Assembly (NCBI RefSeq): GCF_003952225.1
Contig: NZ_CP034437.1
Location: 3,096,501 to 3,160,500, forward strand
Reading direction: 5' to 3'
Length of the DNA: 64,000 bases
Source: Paenibacillus albus
GTDB lineage: Bacteria; Bacillota; Bacilli; Paenibacillales; Paenibacillaceae
Shown one piece after another: positions 34,773 to 43,635 of this stretch; position 1 is the first letter of the stretch, and every line of letters starts with the position of its first letter. The position numbers were made by a program, and so were the translations under genes. Under the pieces are notes generated by a model. It made no database searches and was not told the DNA's origin. It saw only the letters and a list, made by a program, of their open reading frames with translations.

Positions 34773-36104
34773 ATGTATTTACATGGTACTAGCAAAATCA
34801 ATGAACAAGGTCATTTAGTTATCGGCGGTTGCGATACAACTGAACTGGCTGCTCAATTCGGAACACCGCTTTACATTGTCGACGAAGCGCTCGTTCGCCA
34901 GCGTGCACGCGAATATGTAGAATCATTCCGCGCATCGGGCTTGAAATTCCAAGTCGCTTATGCTAGCAAAGCGTTCAGCGTTATGGCAATGTGCGCGATT
35001 GCAGAACAAGAAGATCTATCGCTTGATGTCGTTTCCGACGGCGAGCTTTATACAGCATTGAAAGCAGGCTTCCCTGCTGCACGCATTCACTTCCACGGCA
35101 ACAACAAGACGCCTGAAGAAATCAACATGGCGCTTGACGCGAACATCGGCTGCTTCGTAGTCGACAATTTCAATGAGCTTTACTTGCTGAACGCGCTTGC
35201 GGGCGACAAAGGCAAGAAAGTGAACATTCTGCTTCGCATTACGCCAGGCGTAGAAGCGCACACGCATGACTACATCTCGACAGGCCAAACGGATTCCAAG
35301 TTCGGCTTTGACGTTGGCAACGGTACAGCTTACAAGGCGATTCAAGAAGCTTCTGCACAACCGAACCTTGAACTGCTTGGCGTTCACTCCCATATTGGCT
35401 CACAGATCTTCGAAGTTGAAGGCTTCGTAATGGCTGTTGACCGTGTGGCTGGCTTCGCGGTACAAGTGCGCGACGAGCTGAACATTCTATTCCGCGTTAT
35501 TAACCTTGGCGGAGGCTTCGGTATCCGTTATGTGGAAGGCGATACACCGCTTCCAATCTCGCAATATGTAAAGGCAATTACAGATTCGATCAAGTCCAAC
35601 TTCTCGGCAGCAGGCTATCCGCTTCCTGAGATTTGGGTTGAACCGGGCCGCAGCATGGTTGGCGATGCTGGTACAACGCTGTATACGGTGGGGACAAGCA
35701 AAGATATCCCAGGCGTACGTAAGTACATCGCGGTTGACGGCGGCATGACGGACAACCCGCGCCCAGCGCTCTACGAGTCCAGATACGAGGCGATTCTTGC
35801 GAACCGTGCGAACGATCCGGTTGAAGAGAACGTTACTGTAGCGGGCAAATGCTGCGAGAGCGGCGACAAATTGATCATCGATATTGAGCTTCCTAAAGCG
35901 AATAACGGCGACTTACTTGCTGTATTCTGCACAGGCGCGTACAATTATGCTATGGCGAGCAACTATAACCGCATTCGCCGCCCTGCAGTTGTCTTTGTTA
36001 AAGACGGTGCAGCAGACGTGGCTGTAAAACGTGAATCGCTGGATGATATTGTCGGCAACGACCTCATCCCTGCACGGATGCAGCAAGCATCTGCAGCTAA
36101 ATAA
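34773..36104 (+). CDS. lysA: Diaminopimelate decarboxylase
   Basis: LysA performs the last step of lysine synthesis, meso-diaminopimelate to L-lysine, using PLP. The PLP Lys is in [20 protein letters not shown], the glycine loop [10 protein letters not shown] and [12 protein letters not shown] are present, as is the CCESGD motif completing the active site across the dimer. 443 residues from ATG 34773, six bases after GGAGGGG. Upstream in-frame codons from 34713 lack a ribosome site. Confidence 0.95.
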   Translation: MYLHGTSKINEQGHLVIGGCDTTELAAQFGTPLYIVDEALVRQRAREYVESFRASGLKFQVAYASKAFSVMAMCAIAEQEDLSLDVVSDGELYTALKAGFPAARIHFHGNNKTPEEINMALDANIGCFVVDNFNELYLLNALAGDKGKKVNILLRITPGVEAHTHDYISTGQTDSKFGFDVGNGTAYKAIQEASAQPNLELLGVHSHIGSQIFEVEGFVMAVDRVAGFAVQVRDELNILFRVINLGGGFGIRYVEGDTPLPISQYVKAITDSIKSNFSAAGYPLPEIWVEPGRSMVGDAGTTLYTVGTSKDIPGVRKYIAVDGGMTDNPRPALYESRYEAILANRANDPVEENVTVAGKCCESGDKLIIDIELPKANNGDLLAVFCTGAYNYAMASNYNRIRRPAVVFVKDGAADVAVKRESLDDIVGNDLIPARMQQASAAK

Positions 36105-36123
36105 TCAAGGAGGCTTTTCCACA

Positions 36124-36555
36124 ATGGCAAAGAAAGCAAAGATTACACTGGCTAACGGTTCGGAAGTCCACATCGATCTTCACGATCAGGATGCTCCAAA
36201 CACAGTAGCTAACTTCGAGAAGCTTGCTAATTCCGGCTTCTACAACGGTTTGACGTTCCACCGCGTTATTCCAGGTTTCGTCGCTCAAGGCGGCTGCCCG
36301 AACGGCACTGGCACAGGCGGCCCTGGGTACCAAATTAACTGCGAGATCAACCCGAACAAGCATGAGCGCGGTGTACTTGCAATGGCACATGCTGGCCGTA
36401 ACACAGGCGGCAGCCAGTTCTACATCACGTATGCGCCGCAGCCGCACCTCGATGGCGGTCACACGGTATTCGGTAAAGTAACTCAAGGCATGGAGCATAT
36501 CGATGCACTCCAAGGCCGCGACAAAATGGACAAAGTCGAAGTTTTCGACGCGTAA
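36124..36555 (+). CDS. ppiB: Cyclophilin-type peptidyl-prolyl isomerase
   Basis: This 143-residue cytoplasmic cyclophilin speeds proline isomerisation during folding. Core residues [13 protein letters not shown] and [20 protein letters not shown] match bacterial PpiB, as does [16 protein letters not shown] 36124 has AAGGAGG 10 bases upstream, 20 bases after lysA, so it is likely co-transcribed. No signal peptide. Confidence 0.94.
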   Translation: MAKKAKITLANGSEVHIDLHDQDAPNTVANFEKLANSGFYNGLTFHRVIPGFVAQGGCPNGTGTGGPGYQINCEINPNKHERGVLAMAHAGRNTGGSQFYITYAPQPHLDGGHTVFGKVTQGMEHIDALQGRDKMDKVEVFDA

Positions 36556-36559
36556 TTTA

Positions 36560-36602
36560 GAACCCGCAGAATGGTCATCCGTGGCCTTCTGCGGGTTTTT
36601 TC
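36560..36602 (+). terminator. Terminator after ppiB
   Basis: AACCCGCAGAA (36561-36571) pairs with TTCTGCGGGTT (36587-36597), followed by T to 36601. Confidence 0.88.
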
Positions 36603-36657
36603 ATTATATGGCAATATGTACAGCAGCGTGCCTAGAAGTCTGAATTGTGAAAACAAG

Positions 36658-36686
36658 TTGCTTTTTCAATTCGTAAGTGGTAACAT
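36658..36686 (+). promoter_or_regulatory. Candidate sigma-A promoter of the rib operon
   Basis: TTGCTT (36658-36663) and TAACAT (36681-36686) with a 17-base spacer lie 25 bases before the FMN aptamer. Both hexamers are partial matches. Confidence 0.45.
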
Positions 36687-36710
36687 TTCCTCAAAGTATT
36701 TGCGTTTTTT

Positions 36711-36913
36711 CCTTCGGGGTCGGGTGAAATTCCCAACCGGCGGTGATCAAAGGGCTGCTCTTCTCGTTTAAGCGAATGAGAGCCATTAACTTTGTCAGTC
36801 CGTGACCCGGGTTGCTTCAAGTCAGTGTACCCTTTGCAGGGAGCAAGGCTGAAGCGAAACGGTGGACCTGGTGTAAATCCGGGACCGACAGTATAGTCTG
36901 GATGGGAGAAGGA
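36711..36913 (+). ncRNA. FMN riboswitch (RFN element)
   Basis: The conserved 5' part CTTCGGGGTCGGGTGAAATT with ACCGGCGGTGAT, the middle CAGTCCGTGACCC, and the 3' part CCGACAGTATAGTCTGGATG with GGAGAAGG match the RFN aptamer. P1 is closed by CCTTC (36711-36715) and GAAGG (36908-36912). It senses FMN and switches off the downstream riboflavin genes. Confidence 0.95.
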
Positions 36914-37034
36914 GACGTTACGCGAATTCCATTTTTTCATGTCTCGCCAACTTTGTTCATTTTTTCACATAGTTGATGAGTTTGTTTGAATGCGTCTTCG
37001 AATGCGTCCTTTCACGTTTCGTTTTTTGAAACCC

Positions 37035-37070
37035 ATCACCCCGTTGGCTAACCGCCAAGGGGTGATTTTT
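37035..37070 (+). terminator. Expression platform hairpin of the FMN riboswitch, covering the ribD ribosome site
   Basis: ATCACCCC-TTGGC pairs with GCCAA-GGGGTGAT and ends in a T run (37066-37070). The ribosome site AAGGGGTGA (37057-37065) for ATG 37074 lies in the right arm, so the same hairpin could both end transcription and hide the start. Confidence 0.8.
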
Positions 37071-37073
37071 GTT

Positions 37074-38192
37074 ATGTCCATCGAATTGTTGAATGATGAA
37101 ATGTACATGCGGCTTGCGCTAGACATGGCTCAGAAGGCGAAAGGTCAGACGGATATTAATCCGATTGTCGGCTGTGTTGTCGTCAAAGATGGGCGGATCG
37201 TTGGGCTTGGTGCTCACCTTCGCCGAGGTGAAGGGCATGCGGAGGTCCATGCGCTCGGGATGGCAGGCGATCAGGCGGAAGACGCGACGGTGTACGTCAC
37301 GCTGGAGCCGTGCAGCCATCACGGGCGGACGCCGCCATGCTGCGAGCGAATTATCGCGGCAAAGGCGAAGCGGGTCGTGGTCGCCTGTACGGACCCGAAT
37401 CCGCAAGTGGCAGGCAGAGGCATTGCAAGGCTTCGCGAAGCTGGCATTGAAGTGGAAGTCGGGCTGCTCGAGCAAGAGTCGCTGCGCATGAACGAAATGT
37501 TCAACAAGTACATCGTGTCGCGGCTGCCGTTCGTGACGATGAAGTCGGCCATGACGCTAGACGGCAAGCTGGCGGCGAAGACAGGCGACAGCCGGTATGT
37601 GAGCGGGCCGGAGGCGAGGGCGGTAACGCATACGCTCCGGCACCAGCACATGGGCATTATGGTCGGCGTGGAAACGGCGCTGGCTGATGATCCTGAGCTG
37701 TCGACGCGGCTAAGCGTGCCGGCGGTGCATCCAGCGCGAATCATCGTCGATTCGAAGCTGCGTCTGCCGCTCGAAGCACGATTGCTTCAGGACCGTACTG
37801 CAAGGATCATCGTGCTCACTGTAGATGGCGCGGACCCAGCACGTCGGGCTGCACTTGAAGCGGCAGGCGCGGAAGTGATTGCTTGCGGCAGTGGAAGCCG
37901 CGTCGATCTTGCTGAGGCGATGCGGAAGCTAGGCGAGCGCGAGATCGGTTCGATCTTGCTAGAAGGCGGCGGCAAGTTGAACGGGGCAATGCTCGAGCAA
38001 GGCCTAATTGATAAGCTGCTGCTGTTCATCGCTCCGAAGGTGATCGGCGGCGCCGCGGCAACAAACGTTTTTGATTTTCAAGGCTTTGAGCTGATGGCAG
38101 ATGCGATAACGTTCAAGGATATGCAGGTGGAGCGGGTCGGCCAAGACGTTCTGCTAAGCGGCTATCCGAATTACACGACTGCTCGCAGCTGA
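37074..38192 (+). CDS. ribD: Bifunctional riboflavin deaminase/reductase RibD
   Basis: RibD carries out the second and third steps of riboflavin synthesis from GTP. The N-terminal deaminase domain (residues 1-145) has zinc ligands in GHAEVHAL and PCSHHGRTPPCCERI. The C-terminal reductase domain has FVTMKSAMTLDGKLAAKTG and ILLEGGGKLNGAML. 372 residues from ATG 37074, eight bases after AAGGGGTGA. It is the first gene behind the FMN riboswitch. Confidence 0.94.
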   Translation: MSIELLNDEMYMRLALDMAQKAKGQTDINPIVGCVVVKDGRIVGLGAHLRRGEGHAEVHALGMAGDQAEDATVYVTLEPCSHHGRTPPCCERIIAAKAKRVVVACTDPNPQVAGRGIARLREAGIEVEVGLLEQESLRMNEMFNKYIVSRLPFVTMKSAMTLDGKLAAKTGDSRYVSGPEARAVTHTLRHQHMGIMVGVETALADDPELSTRLSVPAVHPARIIVDSKLRLPLEARLLQDRTARIIVLTVDGADPARRAALEAAGAEVIACGSGSRVDLAEAMRKLGEREIGSILLEGGGKLNGAMLEQGLIDKLLLFIAPKVIGGAAATNVFDFQGFELMADAITFKDMQVERVGQDVLLSGYPNYTTARS

Positions 38193-38232
38193 CAACCCCA
38201 AACTACAGCGAAGGGAGAGGGGGAAACGAACC

Positions 38233-38913
38233 ATGTTTACAGGACTTATTGAAGAGATTGGGACGCTGAAGCGGACTTATAAACAAGGTGAGGCCATGGT
38301 GCTTGCCATTGAAGCTTCTCGCATTCTGGAGGATGCCGCAATCGGCGACAGCATCTCAGTAAACGGCGTCTGCTTGACGGTGACGGAGCTGAGCCCGAAT
38401 GTGTTTACCGTTGATGTGATGCCGCAGACGTTCCGTCATACGAATCTCAAGGATATGCGTCCAGGCGAGCGAGTGAACCTAGAGCGGGCCATGCAGGCGG
38501 GTGGTCGCTTCGGCGGGCATATCGTACAAGGACATGCGGATGGCTCAGGCGCAATCGTATCCCGCGAGAACGATGTGAATGCGGTTGTGTACACGATTAG
38601 GCCGCACGACCCCGCGCTCATGCGCTATGTCATCCCGCAAGGCTCAGTTACGCTGGACGGAATCAGCCTTACAGTCGTGCGAGCGGATCATAACAGCTTC
38701 TCGGTGTCTATCATTCCGCATACGCTGCGTGAAACTGCGCTTCAATGGAAGCAGGCGGGCGGCGTCATTAATATCGAATGCGATGTGCTAGGGAAATACG
38801 TCGATCATCTGCTCCATTTCAAAGGGGTGGGCGACACGCAGGACGCAGGCAGCAAGCCGGCAGCAAAGAACGGCATCACGGCCGCGTTTCTGGCTGAGAA
38901 CGGATTTTTCTAA
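38233..38913 (+). CDS. ribE: Riboflavin synthase, alpha chain
   Basis: This enzyme dismutates two lumazines to riboflavin. The start [10 protein letters not shown] and two repeated lumazine-binding barrels (residues 1-95 and 97-200) are clear, with [12 protein letters not shown] in the first repeat and [10 protein letters not shown] in the second. 226 residues, slightly long because of a C-terminal tail. Start codon after GGGAGAGGGGG. It is the second gene of the rib operon. Confidence 0.94.
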   Translation: MFTGLIEEIGTLKRTYKQGEAMVLAIEASRILEDAAIGDSISVNGVCLTVTELSPNVFTVDVMPQTFRHTNLKDMRPGERVNLERAMQAGGRFGGHIVQGHADGSGAIVSRENDVNAVVYTIRPHDPALMRYVIPQGSVTLDGISLTVVRADHNSFSVSIIPHTLRETALQWKQAGGVINIECDVLGKYVDHLLHFKGVGDTQDAGSKPAAKNGITAAFLAENGFF

Positions 38914-38933
38914 CCATAAGGGGTGTGAGAGAA

Positions 38934-40154
38934 ATGAGCAAACAAGCATTTAACACGATTGAAGAAGCAATCTCTGATTTGCTGCTTGGCAAGTCTGTTA
39001 TCGTCGTTGATGATGAAGACCGCGAGAATGAAGGCGACCTGATCGCACTGGCAAGTAAGGCGACGCCGGAAGTGATTAACTTCATGATTTCGGAAGCGCG
39101 AGGACTGGTGTGCGTGCCAATTACGCAGGAACGGGCGGAGGAGCTGGATTTGCCGCCAATGGTACAGCGCAATACCGACTACCACGGTACAGCATTTACC
39201 GTATCCGTTGACCACGTATCAACCTCGACCGGTATCTCGGCCTATGAGCGTTCGCAAACGGTTCAAGCGCTGATCGATCCGAGTACTAAAGCGGATGATT
39301 TCCGCAGACCTGGCCATATTTTCCCGCTTATTGCGAAGAAGGGCGGAGTATTGCGTCGTGCCGGTCATACCGAAGCGGCGATTGATTTAGCTCGCATGTG
39401 CGGCTCCACGCCGGCTGCAGTCATCTGCGAAATCATCAAGGAAGACGGTTCGATGGCTCGTCTGCCTGATCTGATCGAATTTAAAGAGAAGCATGGACTG
39501 AAGCTCATCTCCATCCAAGAGCTGATCCATTATCGCAACGAGAAAGAGAAGCTCGTAGAGCGCGTCGTCGATGTGAAGATGCCTACGGATTTCGGAATCT
39601 TCCGGGCGGTAGCCTATACGAACGAAGTCGATAATAAAGAGCATGTCGCACTTGTCAAAGGCGAGATCGATCCGGAGAAGCCAATTCTTGTCCGCGTTCA
39701 TTCGGAATGCTTGACTGGCGATGTCTTCCACTCGCACCGCTGCGATTGCGGTCCGCAATTGGAAGCAGCGCTCCGCCAAATTGATGAAGCCGGTAATGGC
39801 GTGCTTCTCTACATGCGTCAGGAAGGGCGCGGGATCGGCCTTATTAACAAATTGAAGGCTTACCAGCTTCAGGAGCAGGGATTAGATACCGTGGATGCGA
39901 ATATTAAACTTGGATTCGCTCCCGATCTGCGCGATTATGGGATAGGCGCTCAAATCTTGAAGGATCTCGGCGTTCGCCAAATGCGTCTGCTCACGAACAA
40001 TCCGCGTAAGATTCGCGGCCTGGAAGGCTACGGTATCGAAGTGGTCGAGCGTGTTCCGATTCAAATGGATTCGAACGAAAGTAACAACAATTACTTGCAA
40101 ACGAAGAAATCAAAGCTGGGCCATCTGCTTAAATTTGATGATGTAACCAACTAA
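38934..40154 (+). CDS. ribBA: Bifunctional DHBP synthase / GTP cyclohydrolase II
   Basis: RibBA makes both precursors of riboflavin. The N-terminal DHBP synthase part (residues 1-200) has [13 protein letters not shown] and [11 protein letters not shown]. The C-terminal GTP cyclohydrolase II has the zinc Cys motif [19 protein letters not shown] followed by [12 protein letters not shown]. 406 residues from ATG 38934, eight bases after AAGGGGTG. Both halves look catalytically intact. Confidence 0.95.
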   Translation: MSKQAFNTIEEAISDLLLGKSVIVVDDEDRENEGDLIALASKATPEVINFMISEARGLVCVPITQERAEELDLPPMVQRNTDYHGTAFTVSVDHVSTSTGISAYERSQTVQALIDPSTKADDFRRPGHIFPLIAKKGGVLRRAGHTEAAIDLARMCGSTPAAVICEIIKEDGSMARLPDLIEFKEKHGLKLISIQELIHYRNEKEKLVERVVDVKMPTDFGIFRAVAYTNEVDNKEHVALVKGEIDPEKPILVRVHSECLTGDVFHSHRCDCGPQLEAALRQIDEAGNGVLLYMRQEGRGIGLINKLKAYQLQEQGLDTVDANIKLGFAPDLRDYGIGAQILKDLGVRQMRLLTNNPRKIRGLEGYGIEVVERVPIQMDSNESNNNYLQTKKSKLGHLLKFDDVTN

Positions 40155-40232
40155 TTTTAAGCCAAACCAAGCTAAACCTAAATAACAGATAAGCCCTTGT
40201 AAATAGGGGACATACGAGAGGATGAATTATCA

Positions 40233-40703
40233 ATGCCACATGTATTTGAAGGCCATTTAATTTCTGAAGGTTTACGTTACGGCGTCGTAGTAGGCCGTTT
40301 CAATGAATTTATTTCCAGCAAGCTGCTTGGCGGCGCACTTGATGCGTTCAAACGTCATGGCGCTGCGGACAGCGAAGTCGATGTAGCCTGGGTTCCAGGA
40401 GCCTTCGAAATTCCGCTTATCGCACAGAAGATGGCGGAGAGCGGCAAGTATGATGCAGTCATCACCCTAGGTGCGGTCATTCGGGGATCAACTCCACATT
40501 TTGACTATGTATGTAATGAAGCGGCTAAGGGCGTTGCGGCAATCGGCCTGAAAACCGGCATTCCAACGATCTTTGGCGTACTGACAGTCGATTCGATCGA
40601 GCAAGCAATTGAGCGTGCAGGCACGAAAGCCGGAAACAAAGGCTGGGAAGCGGCTGTAACGGCAATTGAAATGGCGAACTTGACGAAAGTGCTTCAAGGC
40701 TAA
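40233..40703 (+). CDS. ribH: Lumazine synthase
   Basis: RibH joins the ribityl pyrimidine with DHBP to form 6,7-dimethyl-8-ribityllumazine, and often forms 60-mers that can enclose riboflavin synthase. 156 residues. Conserved segments are [41 protein letters not shown] and FGVLTVDS. It is the last gene of the rib operon. Confidence 0.95.
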   Translation: MPHVFEGHLISEGLRYGVVVGRFNEFISSKLLGGALDAFKRHGAADSEVDVAWVPGAFEIPLIAQKMAESGKYDAVITLGAVIRGSTPHFDYVCNEAAKGVAAIGLKTGIPTIFGVLTVDSIEQAIERAGTKAGNKGWEAAVTAIEMANLTKVLQG

Positions 40704-40792
40704 TAAGCTATTCATTGGGTTGTTTGCATGAAGCATTGGAGCAACGCGAGCGAACAGCACTAGAAATAACTTGTTAGGAGTTGGCACTCGCC

Positions 40793-41575
40793 ATGGCGGT
40801 GACGTATAAGTTGGAATCGTTCGAAGGCCCGCTCGATCTGCTGCTTCATCTTATTGATAAAGCGGAAATCGACATTCATGAGGTGTCCATCAGCGAGATT
40901 ACGGATCAATATATGGACTATTTGAATGCGATGCAGGAGCTTGAGCTCGAGGTAACGAGCGAATTCCTCGTCATGGCGGCGACGCTGCTCTCCATTAAGA
41001 GCAAGCAGCTGCTGCCGAAGCCGCCAATCATTGATGATGATCAATACGAGGAATGGCCCGATGATGGGCTGGACCCTCGTGATGAGCTTATCGCGAAGCT
41101 GGTGGAGTACCGCAAATATAAGCAGATCGCCGAGCAGCTCAGAGAGCAGGAATTCGAGCGCAGCCTCGTATACACGAAGGAGCCGGAAGATCTGACGCCT
41201 TTCATGAAGGTTGTGCCTGAGAATCCGGTAAAAGGCTTGAATGTAGGCGATCTTATTGCAGCTTTCCAGAAAGCGCTTCGCAAGGCGTCGAGACGTAATA
41301 TCATTGCGACGATCCAGCGCGATGAAATTTCAGTCAAAGACCGGATTCGCGATATCGTCGACGTGCTGCGCGAATTTGAGACGGTCCGCTTCTCTAAGCT
41401 GATCCGCGATGATATGAGCCGGCACGAAATCGTGGTGACTTTTCTGGCCATTCTCGAGCTGATGAAGATGAAGCATATTCGCTGTTTTCAGAACAGCTTG
41501 TTTGAGGATATTGTCGTGCACTGGAGAGGGGATGCGGCCCTAGATGGACTTCTCGAAACTGAGGTCGATTATTGA
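40793..41575 (+). CDS. scpA: Segregation and condensation protein A
   Basis: ScpA is the kleisin that bridges the two SMC heads in the bacterial condensin complex. The N-terminal kleisin domain starts YKLESFEGPLDLLLHLIDKA, and a C-terminal winged helix includes FLAILELMKMKHIRCFQ. 260 residues. ATG 40793 is 12 bases after TTAGGAG; TTG 40781 in the same frame abuts it. It overlaps scpB by 32 bases. Confidence 0.94.
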   Translation: MAVTYKLESFEGPLDLLLHLIDKAEIDIHEVSISEITDQYMDYLNAMQELELEVTSEFLVMAATLLSIKSKQLLPKPPIIDDDQYEEWPDDGLDPRDELIAKLVEYRKYKQIAEQLREQEFERSLVYTKEPEDLTPFMKVVPENPVKGLNVGDLIAAFQKALRKASRRNIIATIQRDEISVKDRIRDIVDVLREFETVRFSKLIRDDMSRHEIVVTFLAILELMKMKHIRCFQNSLFEDIVVHWRGDAALDGLLETEVDY

Positions 41576-42182
41576 GGGACTGCTGTTTATGGCTGGAGAT
41601 GAGGGGCTCACGACGAAGCAGCTTGCCGAAATTCTTCAGCTGGATGCAGTAATAACGGGAGATTTGATCGGTGATCTCACGAAGGAATTGAAGAGCAAGA
41701 AACGTGGTGTACAGGTCTCCTTTGTCGCTGGCGCATACCGGCTGACGACGAATCCGGCGCATGCGGCTTATTTTGAACGAATGGCTTATTCGCCGTCGCG
41801 TTCGAGCTTGTCACAAGCTGCGCTGGAGACATTGTCCATAGTCGCTTATCGTCAACCGATCACGCGTGTTGAGATTGAAGAGATCCGCGGCGTGAAGAGC
41901 GACAGAGCGCTTCAATCGCTCGTTAACAAAGACTTGATCGAAGAGGTAGGCCGTGCCGAGCAGATTGGCCGACCGATTCTGTATGGAACGACCAAGTCCT
42001 TCCTCGATTACTTTGGACTTGCCGGCCTTGATGCCCTTCCGGAGCCATCGTCCATTCCGGATGATTCGCTCGACGAGCAGACACAGATGCTGTTTGAACG
42101 GATGGAAGGCCGCCAAATGACGATTGAGGATATGCGAGTGTCAGATGTGGAGCAAGAACCGGAATCCGAATCGGAAGATTAA
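41544..42182 (+). CDS. scpB: Segregation and condensation protein B
   Basis: ScpB forms dimers that bind the middle of ScpA in the SMC complex. It has two winged-helix domains: KLRSIIEGLLFMAGDEGLT in the first, and ALETLSIVAYRQPITRVEIE with IRGVKSDRALQSL in the second. The tail is acidic. 212 residues. The 32-base overlap with scpA suggests coupled translation. Confidence 0.94.
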   Translation: MDFSKLRSIIEGLLFMAGDEGLTTKQLAEILQLDAVITGDLIGDLTKELKSKKRGVQVSFVAGAYRLTTNPAHAAYFERMAYSPSRSSLSQAALETLSIVAYRQPITRVEIEEIRGVKSDRALQSLVNKDLIEEVGRAEQIGRPILYGTTKSFLDYFGLAGLDALPEPSSIPDDSLDEQTQMLFERMEGRQMTIEDMRVSDVEQEPESESED

Positions 42183-42246
42183 AGAATGAGATTTGTCCGC
42201 AAGGTCATACTATATCCGACCTATTAAGGGAAATGAGGGAAGCGCT

Positions 42247-42944
42247 ATGCTTAGCTACCCGCTCGGATGGATGATCGGGGCAGGTCTCTTTTTTTGCTGC
42301 TGCTTATTGCTGCGCTTTCGCCAGTTGTTATTCGAGGGCATATGCAGCGGGTCGGTACCGATGATGATGCCGAGCTGCGCATTCGTGCGTTGTTTGGGCT
42401 TATCCACTATCATTGGCAGCTGCCAATCGTCAAGTTTAAGTTAACGAAGGTGGAATTCAAGGAAGAGAAGACAACGGCGAATGCAGGCGGCGAGGACAGC
42501 GATACGTCGATGCAGCATATCAACTCGCATACGATCATGAAATCAATCGAGAACTGGAAGCTGCTGCTCAAGCAGACGCAGGACATGATGGGCTGGGTTC
42601 GCAAGACCCTATCTCACGTAAGGCTGACGGAATGGAAGTGGAAAACGACCGTTGGTGTCGACGATGCGATGTGGACAGCAATGCTTACAGGTCTGATCTG
42701 GTCCGTCAAGACGACGACAATCGGTGTTTTGTCCCAATTCATTCGACTGACCGCGGAACCTAATATTACCGTCGATCCGATGTACCAGCGCCCGTATTTT
42801 GCAACAGAAGGCCAATTTACAGCAGAAGTTACTTTCGGTTATGCGATCTTCGCTGCCATTCGTCTTATCTTCAAAATGCGCAAAGCCCAGAATGGAGTTC
42901 CGGGCGGCTTCGTAGGCTTGCAACGAATTCTGCTTCGCAACTAA
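42247..42944 (+). CDS. ytfI: DUF2953 protein (YtfI-like), frame broken near the start
   Basis: Most of the frame (to 42944) matches DUF2953: AELRIRALFGLIHYHWQLP, then WKWKTTVGVDDAMWTAMLTG and a C-terminal helix. The best start, ATG 42247 after GAGGGAAG, reads MLSYPLGWMIGAGLFF and then falls into another frame at T7 (42289-42295). One extra T gives GLFFLLLLIAALSPVVIRG, a normal membrane anchor of this family, leading straight into the conserved part. As written, the conserved frame has only ATG 42267, out of reach of the ribosome site. YtfI lies beside YtfJ in Bacillus, and here it precedes ytfJ too. Likely a one-base sequence error. Confidence 0.8.
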
Positions 42945-43027
42945 TTACATAATGAGCATGCCTCAAGGGAACGCTATATTCGGCAAGGTGCAGATTAACG
43001 CTTCGATCAAGGAGGACGAAACTTACG

Positions 43028-43483
43028 ATGACTGACCATCCAATTCAAGGCTTAATGCAAACCGCAATGGAAAATATTAAAGAAATGGTCGATGTCAACA
43101 CAATTGTCGGCGACCCTGTCCAAACCCCTGACGGCAGCGTCATAATGCCAATCAGCAAAGTTGGCTTCGGGTTCGTAGCAGGCGGCAGCGATATTCGCTT
43201 CGACGACCAGAGTTCGAAGGGGGATGCGCATAACGCAGACGTGCAGCTGCCTTTTGGCGGCGGCAGCGGCGGCGGCGTCTCCATTACGCCGATTGCTTTT
43301 CTCGTTGTAGGCAGTCAAGGTGTGCGGATCGTACCGCTCGATAACCAGACCCATCTCATGGAGAAAGTTATTGATTCCGCACCGCAGGTATTCGAGAAAA
43401 TTCAAACGATGTTCAAAAAGAATTCCTCATCGAACGACAGTGGATTGGAATCCGTTCTCATCGAAAGTATGGATGGACATTAA
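43028..43483 (+). CDS. ytfJ: Sporulation protein YtfJ (GerW family)
   Basis: This 151-residue protein is of the GerW family, which in Bacillus is made in the forespore and is needed for normal germination. Recognisable parts are NTIVGDPVQTPDGSVIMPIS, KVGFGFVAGGSD, the glycine loop GGGSGGGVSITPIAFLVV and a C-terminal helical tail. ATG 43028 follows AAGGAGG at a long spacing of about 12. It is followed by a terminator and then the dacB cluster. Confidence 0.9.
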   Translation: MTDHPIQGLMQTAMENIKEMVDVNTIVGDPVQTPDGSVIMPISKVGFGFVAGGSDIRFDDQSSKGDAHNADVQLPFGGGSGGGVSITPIAFLVVGSQGVRIVPLDNQTHLMEKVIDSAPQVFEKIQTMFKKNSSSNDSGLESVLIESMDGH

Positions 43484-43489
43484 AGGAGA

Positions 43490-43523
43490 AAGGAACCGTC
43501 CCATGTGGGCGGTTTCTTTTTTT
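43490..43523 (+). terminator. Terminator of ytfJ
   Basis: AGGAACCGTCCC (from 43491) pairs with GGGCGGTTTCT, closing on a four-base loop and followed by a T run to 43523. Confidence 0.85.
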
Positions 43524-43555
43524 ACCTTTCCGCATATAAGCATTTGGACAGGTTG

Positions 43556-43583
43556 GGATAATTTCATGTCCCATTCATATACT
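43556..43583 (+). promoter_or_regulatory. Candidate sigma-E promoter of dacB
   Basis: GGATAATT (43556-43563) and CATATACT (43576-43583) are 12 bases apart, resembling the mother-cell sigma-E pattern (KMATATT and CATACANT). The dacB operon of Bacillus is sigma-E dependent. Confidence 0.45.
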
Positions 43584-43635
43584 GTACAAGGATGTCTGTT
43601 TATTGATAGCGCATTTGCACACTAGGAGGAACTGT

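Noticed and set aside
42193-42444. Separate 83-residue gene before the DUF2953 gene
   Set aside because: Its first 24 residues from ATG 42247 are the true N-terminus of the DUF2953 protein; the rest is frameshifted sequence ending in nonsense.
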